A stretch of DNA of 64,000 nucleotides from Streptomyces uncialis (GTDB lineage Bacteria > Actinomycetota > Actinomycetes > Streptomycetales > Streptomycetaceae), in assembly GCF_036250755.1 (NCBI RefSeq), contig NZ_CP109583.1, forward strand, positions 2,852,001-2,916,000, given 5' to 3'. Below, in pieces: positions 34,674 through 42,625 of the stretch; position 1 is the first letter of the stretch; each line of letters opens with the position of its first letter. The notes under the pieces were generated by a model, which saw only the letters and a program-made list of their open reading frames with translations, was not told the DNA's origin and did not search any database. A program made the position numbers and the translations under genes.

Positions 34674-35282
34674 CTAGATGTCGGCCCCGGGGCGCGGTTC
34701 GCGCCACATCGACCACAGCGCGGGTCCGCCGCCCGGCAGCCGAAGTTCCTCGTCGACGGTGAACCCGAAGTGCTCGTAGAAGGGGAGGTTGGCCGCCTTG
34801 GAGGACTCCAGCCGGACGGGCATCCCCGCCGCGTCGGCCTTGGCGAGACCCGAGCGCAGCAGCGCGGCCCCCTGTCCCTGGCCCTGGGCGGCGGGGTCGG
34901 CGCCGATCACCGCGAGGTACCAGTGCGGTTCCCGGGGCGGGTGCGCGGCGGCGGCCTCGACGGCCTCGCCGAACAGTCCGGCCCGCTCGCCGAGGATGTC
35001 CTGGAGTTCCCGCACGGTCTCCGCGTCGGGCACGGCCTTGTCCCGCGCCTCGGCCGGCACCCAGAAGGCGGCGGCGGAGCCGGTGAGCTCGCAGACGCCG
35101 TTGTGGACGTACTGCCGGGTGAAGAGCGTGGTGAAGTACCGGACCAGCGACTCCTCGCGGGAGGCGTCGTCGGGGAAGAACCAGCGCATCATCGGGTCGT
35201 CGTGGAAGGCGCGGGCCAGGGAGCGGCTGATCGGTGCGGCGTCGGCGGCGGACGCCGTCCTCGGCGTGTTCGTCGTCTGCAT
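34674..35282 (-). CDS. GNAT family N-acetyltransferase
   Basis: 202 aa from ATG 35282 (MQTTNTPRTASAADAAPISR); ATG 35297 is a possible start five codons earlier. GNAT fold: SLARAFHDDPMMRWFFPDD, the beta4 strand HWYLAVIGADPAAQGQGQGAALL with the acetyl-CoA pyrophosphate loop (Q/R-x-x-G-x-G/A: AQGQGQGAA), and LESSKAANLPFYEHFGF. Substrate unknown. The upstream region between this gene and the divergent nitroreductase has overlapping TGCAT words (35277-35302), including the palindrome CTGCATGCAG, which could be an operator. Confidence 0.88.
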   Translation of the reverse strand: MQTTNTPRTASAADAAPISRSLARAFHDDPMMRWFFPDDASREESLVRYFTTLFTRQYVHNGVCELTGSAAAFWVPAEARDKAVPDAETVRELQDILGERAGLFGEAVEAAAAHPPREPHWYLAVIGADPAAQGQGQGAALLRSGLAKADAAGMPVRLESSKAANLPFYEHFGFTVDEELRLPGGGPALWSMWREPRPGADI

Positions 35283-35435
35283 GCGTGCATTCTGCATGCA
35301 GTTGATCTTCGACGGTGCGGCGGGTCCGGCTCCCCGGTCGCCCGTACCCGTCCCGGCCTCGTCCGGGGGTGGCAGCCCCGGGCTATCCCCGAAGGCTGTC
35401 TCCCCCGCCGGGGCCGTGACCGGCAGACTCGGGCC

Positions 35436-36137
35436 ATGACCGATGTGGCACAGCGCTGGAACCCGATCCATGGCGAGCCCTACCGGCCGGTGCCCTACCG
35501 GCCGGAGCGGATGCCCGCCGCCGAATCCGTCGCACGCGCCGCCGAGCTGCGGCGGCGGATGGACCAGCGGCGCACGGTACGGCGGTTCGCGCCGGACCCG
35601 GTGCCCGCGGAGGTGGTGCGTGACGCGATCGTGTGCGCGGGCACCGCCCCGTCGGGCGCCCATCAGCAGCCGTGGACGTTCGTGCTGGTACGCGACCAGG
35701 AGGTGCGGCGGCTCATCAGGGACGCCGCCGAGCACGAGGAGCGGGTCTCCTACGACGGGCGGCTCGGTGAGGAGTGGCTCGCGGCGCTGCGTCCGCTGGG
35801 CACCGACGGGGTGAAGACGCATCTGACGGACGCGCCCGCGCTGATCGTGGTGTTCCAGCAGCGGTACTGGGTCGGCGCGGACGGCGCCCGGCACAAGCAC
35901 TACTACGTGGACGAGTCGGTGGGGATCGCCGTGGGGATGCTGCTGACCGCGCTGCATCTGTCGGGGCTGGCGGCGCTGGTGCACACCCCGAGCCCGATGG
36001 GTTTCCTGCGGGAGGTGCTGGGCCGTCCGGCCAACGAGAAGGCGTTCGCGGTGATCCCGGTGGGCTATCCCGCCGCCGACTGCGAGGTCCCGGGGCTGGT
36101 CCGCAAGTCGCTGGACCAGGTGCTGGTGGAGATCTGA
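35436..36137 (+). CDS. Nitroreductase-fold flavoprotein, iodotyrosine-deiodinase-like
   Basis: 233 aa from ATG 35436. FMN-binding nitroreductase fold: DQRRTVRRFAPDPVPAEVVRDAI, AGTAPSGAHQQPWTFVLV, LTDAPALIVVF, DESVGIAVGMLLTALHLSGLAALVHTPSPMGFLREVL and IPVGYPA. The lid segment with EERVSYDGRLGEEWLAALRPLGTDGVK resembles the one that closes over the substrate in iodotyrosine deiodinase-type enzymes rather than classic NfsA/B proteins. The substrate is unknown, and reductive dehalogenation is only a family-level possibility. No clear ribosome binding site, so the start is moderately certain. Confidence 0.85.
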   Translation: MTDVAQRWNPIHGEPYRPVPYRPERMPAAESVARAAELRRRMDQRRTVRRFAPDPVPAEVVRDAIVCAGTAPSGAHQQPWTFVLVRDQEVRRLIRDAAEHEERVSYDGRLGEEWLAALRPLGTDGVKTHLTDAPALIVVFQQRYWVGADGARHKHYYVDESVGIAVGMLLTALHLSGLAALVHTPSPMGFLREVLGRPANEKAFAVIPVGYPAADCEVPGLVRKSLDQVLVEI

Positions 36138-36154
36138 GCGGCCCCGGCATGGAG

Positions 36155-36302
36155 ACCGCCCCGGACCCTGGCTGGGGGGCCGGGGTCCGGGGCGGTGCTT
36201 GTGGCCCGCGCGCGGACCGGGGGGTGGTCCGCGCGCGGGCGGGGCGGTGGCTGGGCTGGGAAGGGAGCCACCGCCGGAGGGCGGCCGGGTGAGGACCGCC
36301 CT
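36155..36302. terminator. Cluster of four hairpins between convergent genes
   Basis: Stems: ACCGCCCCGGACCC/GGGTCCGGGGCGGT (36155-36168/36183-36196); GCCCGCGCGCGGACC/GGTCCGCGCGCGGGC (36204-36218/36226-36240, 15 bp perfect); GGCGGTGGCT/AGCCACCGCC (36243-36252/36266-36275); AGGGCGG/CCGCCCT (36278-36284/36296-36302). They separate the nitroreductase gene (+) from pruA (-). Confidence 0.8.
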
Positions 36303-36309
36303 GGTCGGG

Positions 36310-37941
36310 TCAGCCCATGTGCGGGTAGGTGTAGTCGGTCGGCGGGACCAGGGTCTCCTTGATGGCCCGGGTCAGGGTCCAGCGCTGGAGGTTCTGGGGG
36401 GCGCCGGCCTTGTCGTTGGTGCCGGAGGCACGGCCACCGCCGAAGGGCTGCTGGCCGACGACGGCGCCGGTCGACTTGTCGTTGATGTAGAAGTTGCCCG
36501 CGGCGTACCGCAGCTTCTCCATCGTGTGGGCGACGACCGCGCGGTCACCGGCGACGACGGACCCGGTCAGCGCGTAGTCCGAGACGGACTCCATCTGGTC
36601 GAGCATCGCGTCGTACCGGTCGTCCTCGTACACATGGACGGCGAGGAACGGGCCGAAGTACTCGGTGGTGAAGACCTCGTTGGCCGGGTCGGAGCACTCG
36701 ACGACGGTCGGGCGGACGAAGTAGCCCACCGAGTCGTCGTACGTGCCGCCCGCGACGATGGTGCAGGTGTCGTCGGCCTTGGCACGGTCGATGGCGGCCT
36801 TGTTCTTGGCGAAGGACCGCTCGTCGATGACGGCGCCGATGAAGTTCGACAGATCAGTGACGTCACCCATGGCGAGTCCGTCGATCTCCGCCGCGAACTC
36901 CTCCTTGAAGCCGGAGTTCCAGATCGAGGCGGGGATGTACGCGCGGGAGGTCGCGGAGCACTTCTGGCCCTGGTACTCGAAGGCGCCCCGGGTGAGGGCC
37001 GTCTTCAGGATGCCGCGGTCGGCGGTGGGGTGCGCGACGACGAAGTCCTTGCCGCCGGTCTCGCCGACGAGACGCGGGTAGGTGCGGTACTTGCCGATGT
37101 TCTCGCCGACCGTCTTCCACAGGTGCTGGAAGGTGGGGGTGGAACCGGTGAAGTGGATGCCCGCGAGGTCCCGGTGGTGCAGGGCGACCTCGGAGACGGC
37201 GATGCCGTCGCCGGTGACGAGGTTGATGACGCCCTTGGGCAGCCCGGCCTCCTCCAGCAGACGCATCAGCAGCACGGCGGCGTGGGTCTGGGTCGGGGAC
37301 GGCTTCCACACCACGACATTGCCCATCAGGGCGGGCGCGGTCGGCAGGTTGCCCGCGATGGCCGTGAAGTTGAACGGCGTGATCGCGTAGACGAAGCCTT
37401 CGAGCGGCCGGTGGTCGAGACGGTTCCACACACCGGGCGAGTTCGCCGGGGGCTGCTCGGCGAGCAGGTCACGGGCGTACTTGACGTTGAAGCGCCAGAA
37501 GTCGACGAGCTCGCAGGGCGTGTCGATCTCTGCCTGCTGGACGGTCTTGGACTGCCCGAGCATCGTGGACGCGGCGAGCGTCTCGCGCCAGGGGCCGGCG
37601 AGCAGGTCGGCGGCGCGCAGGATGATCGCGGCGCGGTCGTCGAAGGACAGCGCGCGCCAGGCCGGAGCGGCGGCCAGGGCCGCGTCGACGGCGTCCTGGG
37701 CGTCCTGCTCCGTGGCGTTGCGGTAGGTGCCGAGGACGGCCTTGTGGTTGTGCGGCTGGACGACCTGGAAGGTGTCACCGCCGCCCATCCGCCGCTCGCC
37801 GCCGATGGTCATCGGCAGGTCGACCGGGTTCTCGGCCAGTTCCTTGAGCTTCACTTCGAGGCGGGCGCGCTCCGGGGAGCCGGGCGCGTAGCCGAGCACC
37901 GGCTCGTTGACCGGGGCGGGGACCTGGGTCACAGCGTCCAT
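36310..37941 (-). CDS. pruA: L-glutamate gamma-semialdehyde (P5C) dehydrogenase
   Basis: 543 aa from ATG 37941 with AGGAGA 10 nt upstream. NAD-dependent aldehyde dehydrogenase of the P5CDH type (PruA family): FTAIAGNLPTAPALMGNVVVWKPSPTQ, HFTGSTPTFQHLWKTVGENI, GGKDFVVAHPTAD, catalytic C328 in YQGQKCSATSRAY, and TEYFGPFLAVHVYED. It oxidises the P5C/glutamate semialdehyde made by the proline dehydrogenase encoded 43 bp upstream on the same transcript, giving glutamate. In actinobacteria these are two separate proteins, unlike the fused PutA. Confidence 0.96.
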   Translation of the reverse strand: MDAVTQVPAPVNEPVLGYAPGSPERARLEVKLKELAENPVDLPMTIGGERRMGGGDTFQVVQPHNHKAVLGTYRNATEQDAQDAVDAALAAAPAWRALSFDDRAAIILRAADLLAGPWRETLAASTMLGQSKTVQQAEIDTPCELVDFWRFNVKYARDLLAEQPPANSPGVWNRLDHRPLEGFVYAITPFNFTAIAGNLPTAPALMGNVVVWKPSPTQTHAAVLLMRLLEEAGLPKGVINLVTGDGIAVSEVALHHRDLAGIHFTGSTPTFQHLWKTVGENIGKYRTYPRLVGETGGKDFVVAHPTADRGILKTALTRGAFEYQGQKCSATSRAYIPASIWNSGFKEEFAAEIDGLAMGDVTDLSNFIGAVIDERSFAKNKAAIDRAKADDTCTIVAGGTYDDSVGYFVRPTVVECSDPANEVFTTEYFGPFLAVHVYEDDRYDAMLDQMESVSDYALTGSVVAGDRAVVAHTMEKLRYAAGNFYINDKSTGAVVGQQPFGGGRASGTNDKAGAPQNLQRWTLTRAIKETLVPPTDYTYPHMG

Positions 37942-37984
37942 GGGTTCCGTGTCTCCTAAAGGGTCGGGAGGGGTCGGGGAGCGC

Positions 37985-38911
37985 TCAGCCCTTGGTGAGG
38001 ATGGAGCGGGCGAAGAACAGCAGGTTCGCGGGCTTCTCCGCGAGACGCCGCATGAAGTAGCCGTACCAGTCGGTTCCGTACGCGGTGTAGACGCGCATGC
38101 GGTGTCCCTCGGCGGCCAGCCTCAGGTGTTCCTCGCTGCGGATGCCGTAGAGCATCTGGAACTCGTACTCGTCCAGTTTGCGCCCGGCGCGCCGGGCGAG
38201 GTCCTGGGTGATGGAGATCAGGCGCGGGTCGTGGGACCCGATCATCGGGTACCCCTCGCCCTCCATCAGGATGCGCAGGACCCGGACGTACGCCTTGTCG
38301 ATCTCGGCCTTGTCCTGGTGGGCGACGGTCGCGGGCTCCTTGTAGGCGCCCTTCACGATCCGTACCCGGCAGCCCTCGGCGGCGAGCCGGCGGGCGTCGT
38401 CCTCGGTGCGGAAGAGGTACGCCTGGATGACGCAACCGGTCTGCGGGAAGTCCTCACGCAGCGCGGAGTGGATGGCGAACATCGAGTCGAGGGTGGTGTG
38501 GTCCTCGGCGTCCAGGGTGACGGTGGTGCCGATCGCGGCGGCGGCCTCGACGACGGGCCGCACATTGGCGAGCGCCAGCTCGTGGCCGCCCTCCAGGGCC
38601 TGGCCGAACATGGACAGCTTCACCGACATCTCGGCGCGCTCACCGAGCCCGAGGTCTTCGAGCTGCCCGATCAGCTCCAGATAGGCGTCACGGGCGGCGA
38701 TGGACTGCTCGCGGGTGGTGATGTCCTCACCGACGACGTCGAGGGTGACCTCCAGGCCCCGCTCGGCGGCCTCGCGCACGATCGGGATCACCTGGTCGAC
38801 GGTCTCACCGGCGATGAACCGGGCCACGACCTGCTTGGTGCCCGGTGCCGCCGACACGAAGCGGCGCATCCGGTCGCTGCGCGAAGCGGCGAGAATCACG
38901 GGACCCAGCAC
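37985..38911 (-). CDS. Proline dehydrogenase
   Basis: 308 aa from GTG 38911 (VLGPVILAASRSDRMRRF), preceded by GGAGGTGG. Longer upstream frames lack support. FAD-dependent monofunctional ProDH barrel: VTLDVVGEDITTREQS, DAEDHTTLDSMFAIHSAL, CVIQAYLFRTEDDARRLA, RIVKGAYKEPATVAH, and the C-terminal FQMLYGIRSEEHLRLAAEGHRMRVYTAYGTDWYGYFMRRLAE, with the Arg pair that binds proline carboxylate. It oxidises proline to P5C. Operon with pruA, divergent from the PucR-type regulator, which probably controls it. Confidence 0.95.
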   Translation of the reverse strand: MLGPVILAASRSDRMRRFVSAAPGTKQVVARFIAGETVDQVIPIVREAAERGLEVTLDVVGEDITTREQSIAARDAYLELIGQLEDLGLGERAEMSVKLSMFGQALEGGHELALANVRPVVEAAAAIGTTVTLDAEDHTTLDSMFAIHSALREDFPQTGCVIQAYLFRTEDDARRLAAEGCRVRIVKGAYKEPATVAHQDKAEIDKAYVRVLRILMEGEGYPMIGSHDPRLISITQDLARRAGRKLDEYEFQMLYGIRSEEHLRLAAEGHRMRVYTAYGTDWYGYFMRRLAEKPANLLFFARSILTKG

Positions 38912-39093
38912 GGGCCACCTCCACGGAGAGAGACGAACAGACCGTGCCCGGGACGGTCCGGCACGGGGGCTGAACGCTGCGGGTACGGCGGAAGAACCTC
39001 CGTGAAACCTAGGGATCGCTCCGATCCTGGGCCATCGACAGCTGTCACGCATCCGTGCCCGCGATCTCAGACATCTGTATGAGGAAGGGGCGG

Positions 39094-40371
39094 ATGTGCC
39101 GGATGATGGGAGTCGTGAAGGGCGACATGGACGACCACCAGGAGCTCGTCGACGAGATCTCGGCGCTGCTCGGAGCCCCCGCGACCCTGGAGAACCGGGA
39201 CTTCCGGCTGATCGCGTTCGGCGCCCACGACAGCGACGACGACAGCGCCATGGACCCGGTCAGGACCCGTTCGATCCTCACCCGGGGTTCCACCGCGGCG
39301 GTCCGCGCCTGGTTCGAGGGGTTCGGCATCACCCGGGCGACCGGCCCGGTCCGGATCCCGGCGGCCCCGGAGGCGGGGGTGATGCGCGGCAGGATCTGTC
39401 TGCCGGTACGCCATCGGGGTGTCGTCCTCGGCTATGTGTGGCTGCTGGACGACGATCCCGGGCCGTCCGACGCGCGGCTCGCCGCCGCGATGGACGTCGC
39501 CGCGCGGATCGGCGTCCTGCTCGCGGACGAGGAACAGGCGGGCGCGGACCTCACCCGTGAGCTGCGGGCCGTGCTGACGGCGGAGCGCGGCTGGCAGCGG
39601 GACATGGCCACCTCCGCGCTGCGCACGGCGCTGGGCGCCCGCGCCGACGGGCTGCACACGGTCGTGTGCGTCGCGCCCTGGGCGGCCCCGGACGGCTCCG
39701 CTCAGCCGCTGCCGTCCGCCCGCTCGCTGCCCGCCGCGACCGCGCTGTGCGCGCTGCCCTGGGGTCCGGACGGCCAGGCACTCGCCGTCCTGGTACGGCT
39801 GCGCACCCCCGACGACCCGGGTCCGGCCGTGGCGGTCGCCGCCCGGCTGCGGGACACGGTGGCGGGCCCGCCGCCCGGACGGCGGCCCGCCGCCTCCCGT
39901 ACCCCGGCGGACGGCGCCCCGATGGCGGGGGTCGGTGACCCCCGCCGTGAGCTGGCGGATCTGGCGACCGCGTGGCAGGAGGCCGTGGCGGCGGCCCGGG
40001 CGGCACTGGCCGAGCCCCGGTTCGGTCCGGTGGCCGAGTGGTCGGCCATCGGCCCGTACCGGCTGCTCACGGCCCTGCCCACCGGTGGCCCCGCCGACCC
40101 GGCGGCCCGGGAGCTGCTGACCCCCGCGCACCAGGAACTCGCCCGTACCGCCGAGGTCTATCTGGACCTGTCGGGCCAGGCGGGCCGCACCGCCGCCGAA
40201 CTCGGCATCCACCGCCAGACCCTGTACTACCGGCTGTCCCGCGTCGAACAGCTCACCGGACTGCGCCTCGACGACGGCGAGGACCGGCTGCTGCTGCACA
40301 TGGCCCTCAAGGCGGCCCGGCTGGAGCGCACCGGCGGGAGCGCCGTCAGACGGCCGGCAGCGCCTTCTTGA
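39094..40371 (+). CDS. PucR-family regulator, probably of proline catabolism
   Basis: About 425 aa from ATG 39094, chosen for the GAGGAAGGGG just upstream; in-frame starts at 39055, 39103, 39115 and 39127 are possible. N-terminal sensor-like region about 10-180 and a GGDEF-like middle region. The C-terminal PucR HTH is at about 340-400 ([35 protein letters not shown]...[14 protein letters not shown]). The divergent position next to the ProDH/pruA operon makes local control likely (inference). The last 26 bp overlap the 3' end of the convergent imine-reductase-like gene. Confidence 0.88.
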   Translation: MCRMMGVVKGDMDDHQELVDEISALLGAPATLENRDFRLIAFGAHDSDDDSAMDPVRTRSILTRGSTAAVRAWFEGFGITRATGPVRIPAAPEAGVMRGRICLPVRHRGVVLGYVWLLDDDPGPSDARLAAAMDVAARIGVLLADEEQAGADLTRELRAVLTAERGWQRDMATSALRTALGARADGLHTVVCVAPWAAPDGSAQPLPSARSLPAATALCALPWGPDGQALAVLVRLRTPDDPGPAVAVAARLRDTVAGPPPGRRPAASRTPADGAPMAGVGDPRRELADLATAWQEAVAAARAALAEPRFGPVAEWSAIGPYRLLTALPTGGPADPAARELLTPAHQELARTAEVYLDLSGQAGRTAAELGIHRQTLYYRLSRVEQLTGLRLDDGEDRLLLHMALKAARLERTGGSAVRRPAAPS

Positions 40372-41266
40372 ACACCTCGAAGAGGGCCAGGTAGTTCTGC
40401 TCGCCATGGCCCTCGGCCACCGCGCGCCGGGCGATGTCCCGCATCAGGAGCGGCTGTTCGGTGTGGACGCCCTGCTCCGCGCTGGTGTGGGCGATGTGCT
40501 CCAGCGCGTTGAGGTTCATCTCCATGGTGCCGAGGTCACCGGGGTAGTGGGACCGGTCCAGATCGGGCGCCTGGGCGAGCAGGGACGCGGGGTCCACCAC
40601 CGCGGGCATGAACCAGCCGAGCGCGAGTTCCGCGAACCCGGTGGCCGTGACACCGGCCGAACCGACCAGGGCGGTGGCGTGCAGCCAGCCGTTCATCGTC
40701 GCGTACATCATGGTGAGCAGCGCCGCGTTGTGGAGCACCGCGAGGCCCGGGTCGGTACCGAGGTAGCGGGGGTCCCCGAGGGTGGCGAGCGCGTCGCGGT
40801 GCCGGTCGAAGGCGTCGCGGGCCCCGCTGTACAGGAACACCGCGCCGGGCTCGCCGACGAGCGGCGGCGGCACCATGATCGCCCCGTCGAGGTAACCGGC
40901 GCCGTGCCCGGCGGCCCAGTCGGCGGCGGTACGGGCCTCGTCGGGGGTACCGGAGTTGAGATTGACGAGGAAGCTGTCCGCGAGGACGGCGGCGGCCGGG
41001 TCGAGGACGTCGTACAGAGTCGCGTAGTCCTTGAGACAGACGACGGTGACGGGGCTCGCGGCCACCGCGTCGGCGGCGGTCGGCGCGCGCCGGGCGCCCC
41101 GGGCGACGAGGTCGTCGGCGCGTGTGGGGGTCCGGTTCCAGACGGTGAGGGAGTGGCCCCTGTCGAGCAGGGTTTCGGCGAGCGCGAGGCCCATCGGGCC
41201 GAGGCCGATCACGCTGACGGGGCCCGCGGGCTTGCTGTGCTGGGGAGTTGACGTCTGTGAGGTCAT
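40346..41266 (-). CDS. NADPH-dependent oxidoreductase, imine reductase-like
   Basis: 306 aa from ATG 41266. Rossmann domain: [22 protein letters not shown] (GxGxMG), the NADP-preferring [11 protein letters not shown] (NRT), [16 protein letters not shown] and [25 protein letters not shown]. An all-helical C-terminal dimerisation domain follows. The length and GLGPMG/NRT signatures fit the imine-reductase subgroup of beta-hydroxyacid dehydrogenases rather than 6-phosphogluconate dehydrogenase. The start lies only about 7 bp from the predicted -10 and has no Shine-Dalgarno, so the mRNA is probably leaderless. Divergent from a MerR gene that likely controls it. Confidence 0.88.
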   Translation of the reverse strand: MTSQTSTPQHSKPAGPVSVIGLGPMGLALAETLLDRGHSLTVWNRTPTRADDLVARGARRAPTAADAVAASPVTVVCLKDYATLYDVLDPAAAVLADSFLVNLNSGTPDEARTAADWAAGHGAGYLDGAIMVPPPLVGEPGAVFLYSGARDAFDRHRDALATLGDPRYLGTDPGLAVLHNAALLTMMYATMNGWLHATALVGSAGVTATGFAELALGWFMPAVVDPASLLAQAPDLDRSHYPGDLGTMEMNLNALEHIAHTSAEQGVHTEQPLLMRDIARRAVAEGHGEQNYLALFEVFKKALPAV

Positions 41267-41273
41267 GCGTGGC

Positions 41274-41305
41274 ACGCTAGGGTCTGACATCGATGTGAGA
41301 GTCAA
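41274..41305 (-). promoter_or_regulatory. MerR-type promoter of the imine-reductase-like gene
   Basis: On the minus strand TTGACT (41305-41300) and TAGCGT (41279-41274) are 20 bp apart, an over-long spacer typical of MerR targets. The spacer contains the dyad ACATCGATGT (41287-41296). Confidence 0.7.
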
Positions 41306-41330
41306 ACCGGACTTGTGTGGTGACCGTCAC

Positions 41331-41747
41331 GTGCGTATGGGGGACTTTTCCCGACGGACCGGAGTGAGCCAGCGACTGCTGCGCTACTACGAGGAACAGG
41401 GGCTGCTCACGCCCCGGCGGCTGCCCAGCGGGTACCGCGAGTACGACGAGCCGGACCTCCGTACGGTCCGGGCGATCCGCGTCATGCTGGCCGCCGGGCT
41501 CACCACCCGTGTCATCGGTGAGCTGCTGCCGTGCACGGTGGACGAGGGCGAAGGCCCGGTGGTCGCCTGCTCCGGGCTCCTCCCCGACCTGGAGCGGGAG
41601 CGCGACCGGCTCGACGACACGATCTCCGACCTGCTGGCCGCGCGCGAGGCGCTGGACTCCCTGATCCAGGTGACACCGGAGCGGGACGAGGCCACCGGCG
41701 AGGAGGTCTGCTGGGTGGACACCCCGCACGAGGTCGCCGTCCCCTGA
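41331..41747 (+). CDS. MerR family transcriptional regulator
   Basis: 138 aa from GTG 41331 (VRMGDFSRRTGVSQRLLRYYEEQGLL); ATG 41337 is possible. MerR winged helix at 1-70 (LTPRRLPSGYREYDEPDLRTVRAIRVMLAAGLTTRVIGELLPC), followed by a coiled-coil dimerisation helix (LERERDRLDDTISDLLAAREALDSLI) and a short tail with one Cys (EEVCWVDTP). No metal-binding Cys cluster, so a metal sensor is unlikely. The 64-bp intergenic region carries the 20-bp-spacer promoter. Confidence 0.92.
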   Translation: MRMGDFSRRTGVSQRLLRYYEEQGLLTPRRLPSGYREYDEPDLRTVRAIRVMLAAGLTTRVIGELLPCTVDEGEGPVVACSGLLPDLERERDRLDDTISDLLAAREALDSLIQVTPERDEATGEEVCWVDTPHEVAVP

Positions 41748-41823
41748 TCCGCCGTCCCGTGAGCCGGTGGTCCGGGAGCCGGTGGTCCGGGAGCCGGTGA
41801 TCGGTGATCCGGGAGCGGGAGGG

Positions 41824-42507
41824 TCAGGCGCCGCCGGTGTCCGTCGTACGCGCGGCGGTGTCCGGGTCGGCGGTGGTGTCCACGTCCGCGAGGGCGCCCG
41901 TCCCCGGGTCGGCGGCCGTGTCCGGTACACCCCCGGCGTCCGCGATGACCCGGCGCAGCCCCTCGGTGAGTTCCTTGGCGCTGGGGGCGGTGGCCGGGTC
42001 GAACAGCCACTGCACCAGCAGCCCCTGGAGCAGCGTCACATAGAAGGCGCCCTGGCTGCGGGCCGCCGGGTCGTCGGGGTCGGGTTCCGGGCCGCCGACG
42101 AAGAGCGGCATCAGCCCGGTACGCGCGGAGCCCGTGGCGGCGGCGAGGTGTTCCCGTACGCCCGGCAGACCGTCACCGAGGAACGAGACCTCCAGGCTGA
42201 GCCGCCAGATCCGCCGGTCCCGCGAGAACGTGTGGATCACGTTCTCCCAGGTCTTCTCGAAGCGTTCGAGCGAGCCGTCCCCGTCGGGTACGCGGTCCTC
42301 CCCCAGCCCCTCGAACGCGTCCCCGACCGCGCCGATCATCGCCACGTACGCCTGCGCCAGCAGGGCGTCCTTGGAACCGTAGTGGTAGCCGATGGACGCC
42401 AGATTGGTCCCGGACTCCTTGACGATGTCGCGCGCGGTCGTCCGTGTGAAGCCCTTCTCCAGCAGACAGCGCTTCGCGCCTTCGAGCAGATCCTCACGGT
42501 GTCCCAT
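41824..42507 (-). CDS. TetR family transcriptional regulator
   Basis: 227 aa from ATG 42507. HTH at about 5-50 (LLEGAKRCLLEKGFTRTTARDIVKESGTNLASIGYHYGSKDALL), a ligand domain, and an Asp/Thr/Ala-rich disordered tail of about 35 residues (DTAADPGTGALADVDTTAD). It is divergent from the DHA2-type MFS exporter, the classic repressor/efflux-pump arrangement. Between 41748 and 41823 short GGTCCGGGAGCC-type direct repeats occur after the MerR gene. Confidence 0.92.
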   Translation of the reverse strand: MGHREDLLEGAKRCLLEKGFTRTTARDIVKESGTNLASIGYHYGSKDALLAQAYVAMIGAVGDAFEGLGEDRVPDGDGSLERFEKTWENVIHTFSRDRRIWRLSLEVSFLGDGLPGVREHLAAATGSARTGLMPLFVGGPEPDPDDPAARSQGAFYVTLLQGLLVQWLFDPATAPSAKELTEGLRRVIADAGGVPDTAADPGTGALADVDTTADPDTAARTTDTGGA

Positions 42508-42559
42508 GGCGCGCAGCGTACCCCCGGACGACCGGCATGGACATCCGTCCCATACAAAC

Positions 42560-42615
42560 GTTCCATACGTACGTATTAAACGCTCGTACTAGACAAGCGT
42601 CTTACACGCTCGTAC
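42560..42615. promoter_or_regulatory. Operator region between TetR and MFS genes
   Basis: Direct repeats ACGCTCGTAC at 42580-42589 and 42606-42615 flank an AGAC-AAGC-GTCT dyad (42591-42602). A TACGTACGTA palindrome lies just upstream (about 42566-42575). The segment is clearly AT-richer than its neighbourhood. Likely TetR-binding and promoter region. Confidence 0.6.
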
Positions 42616-42625
42616 AGTCCTGCCC

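Noticed and set aside
40346..41266. 6-phosphogluconate dehydrogenase
   Set aside because: Too short, and the sugar-phosphate binding motifs are missing; the NRT/GLGPMG pattern and size fit the imine-reductase group better.
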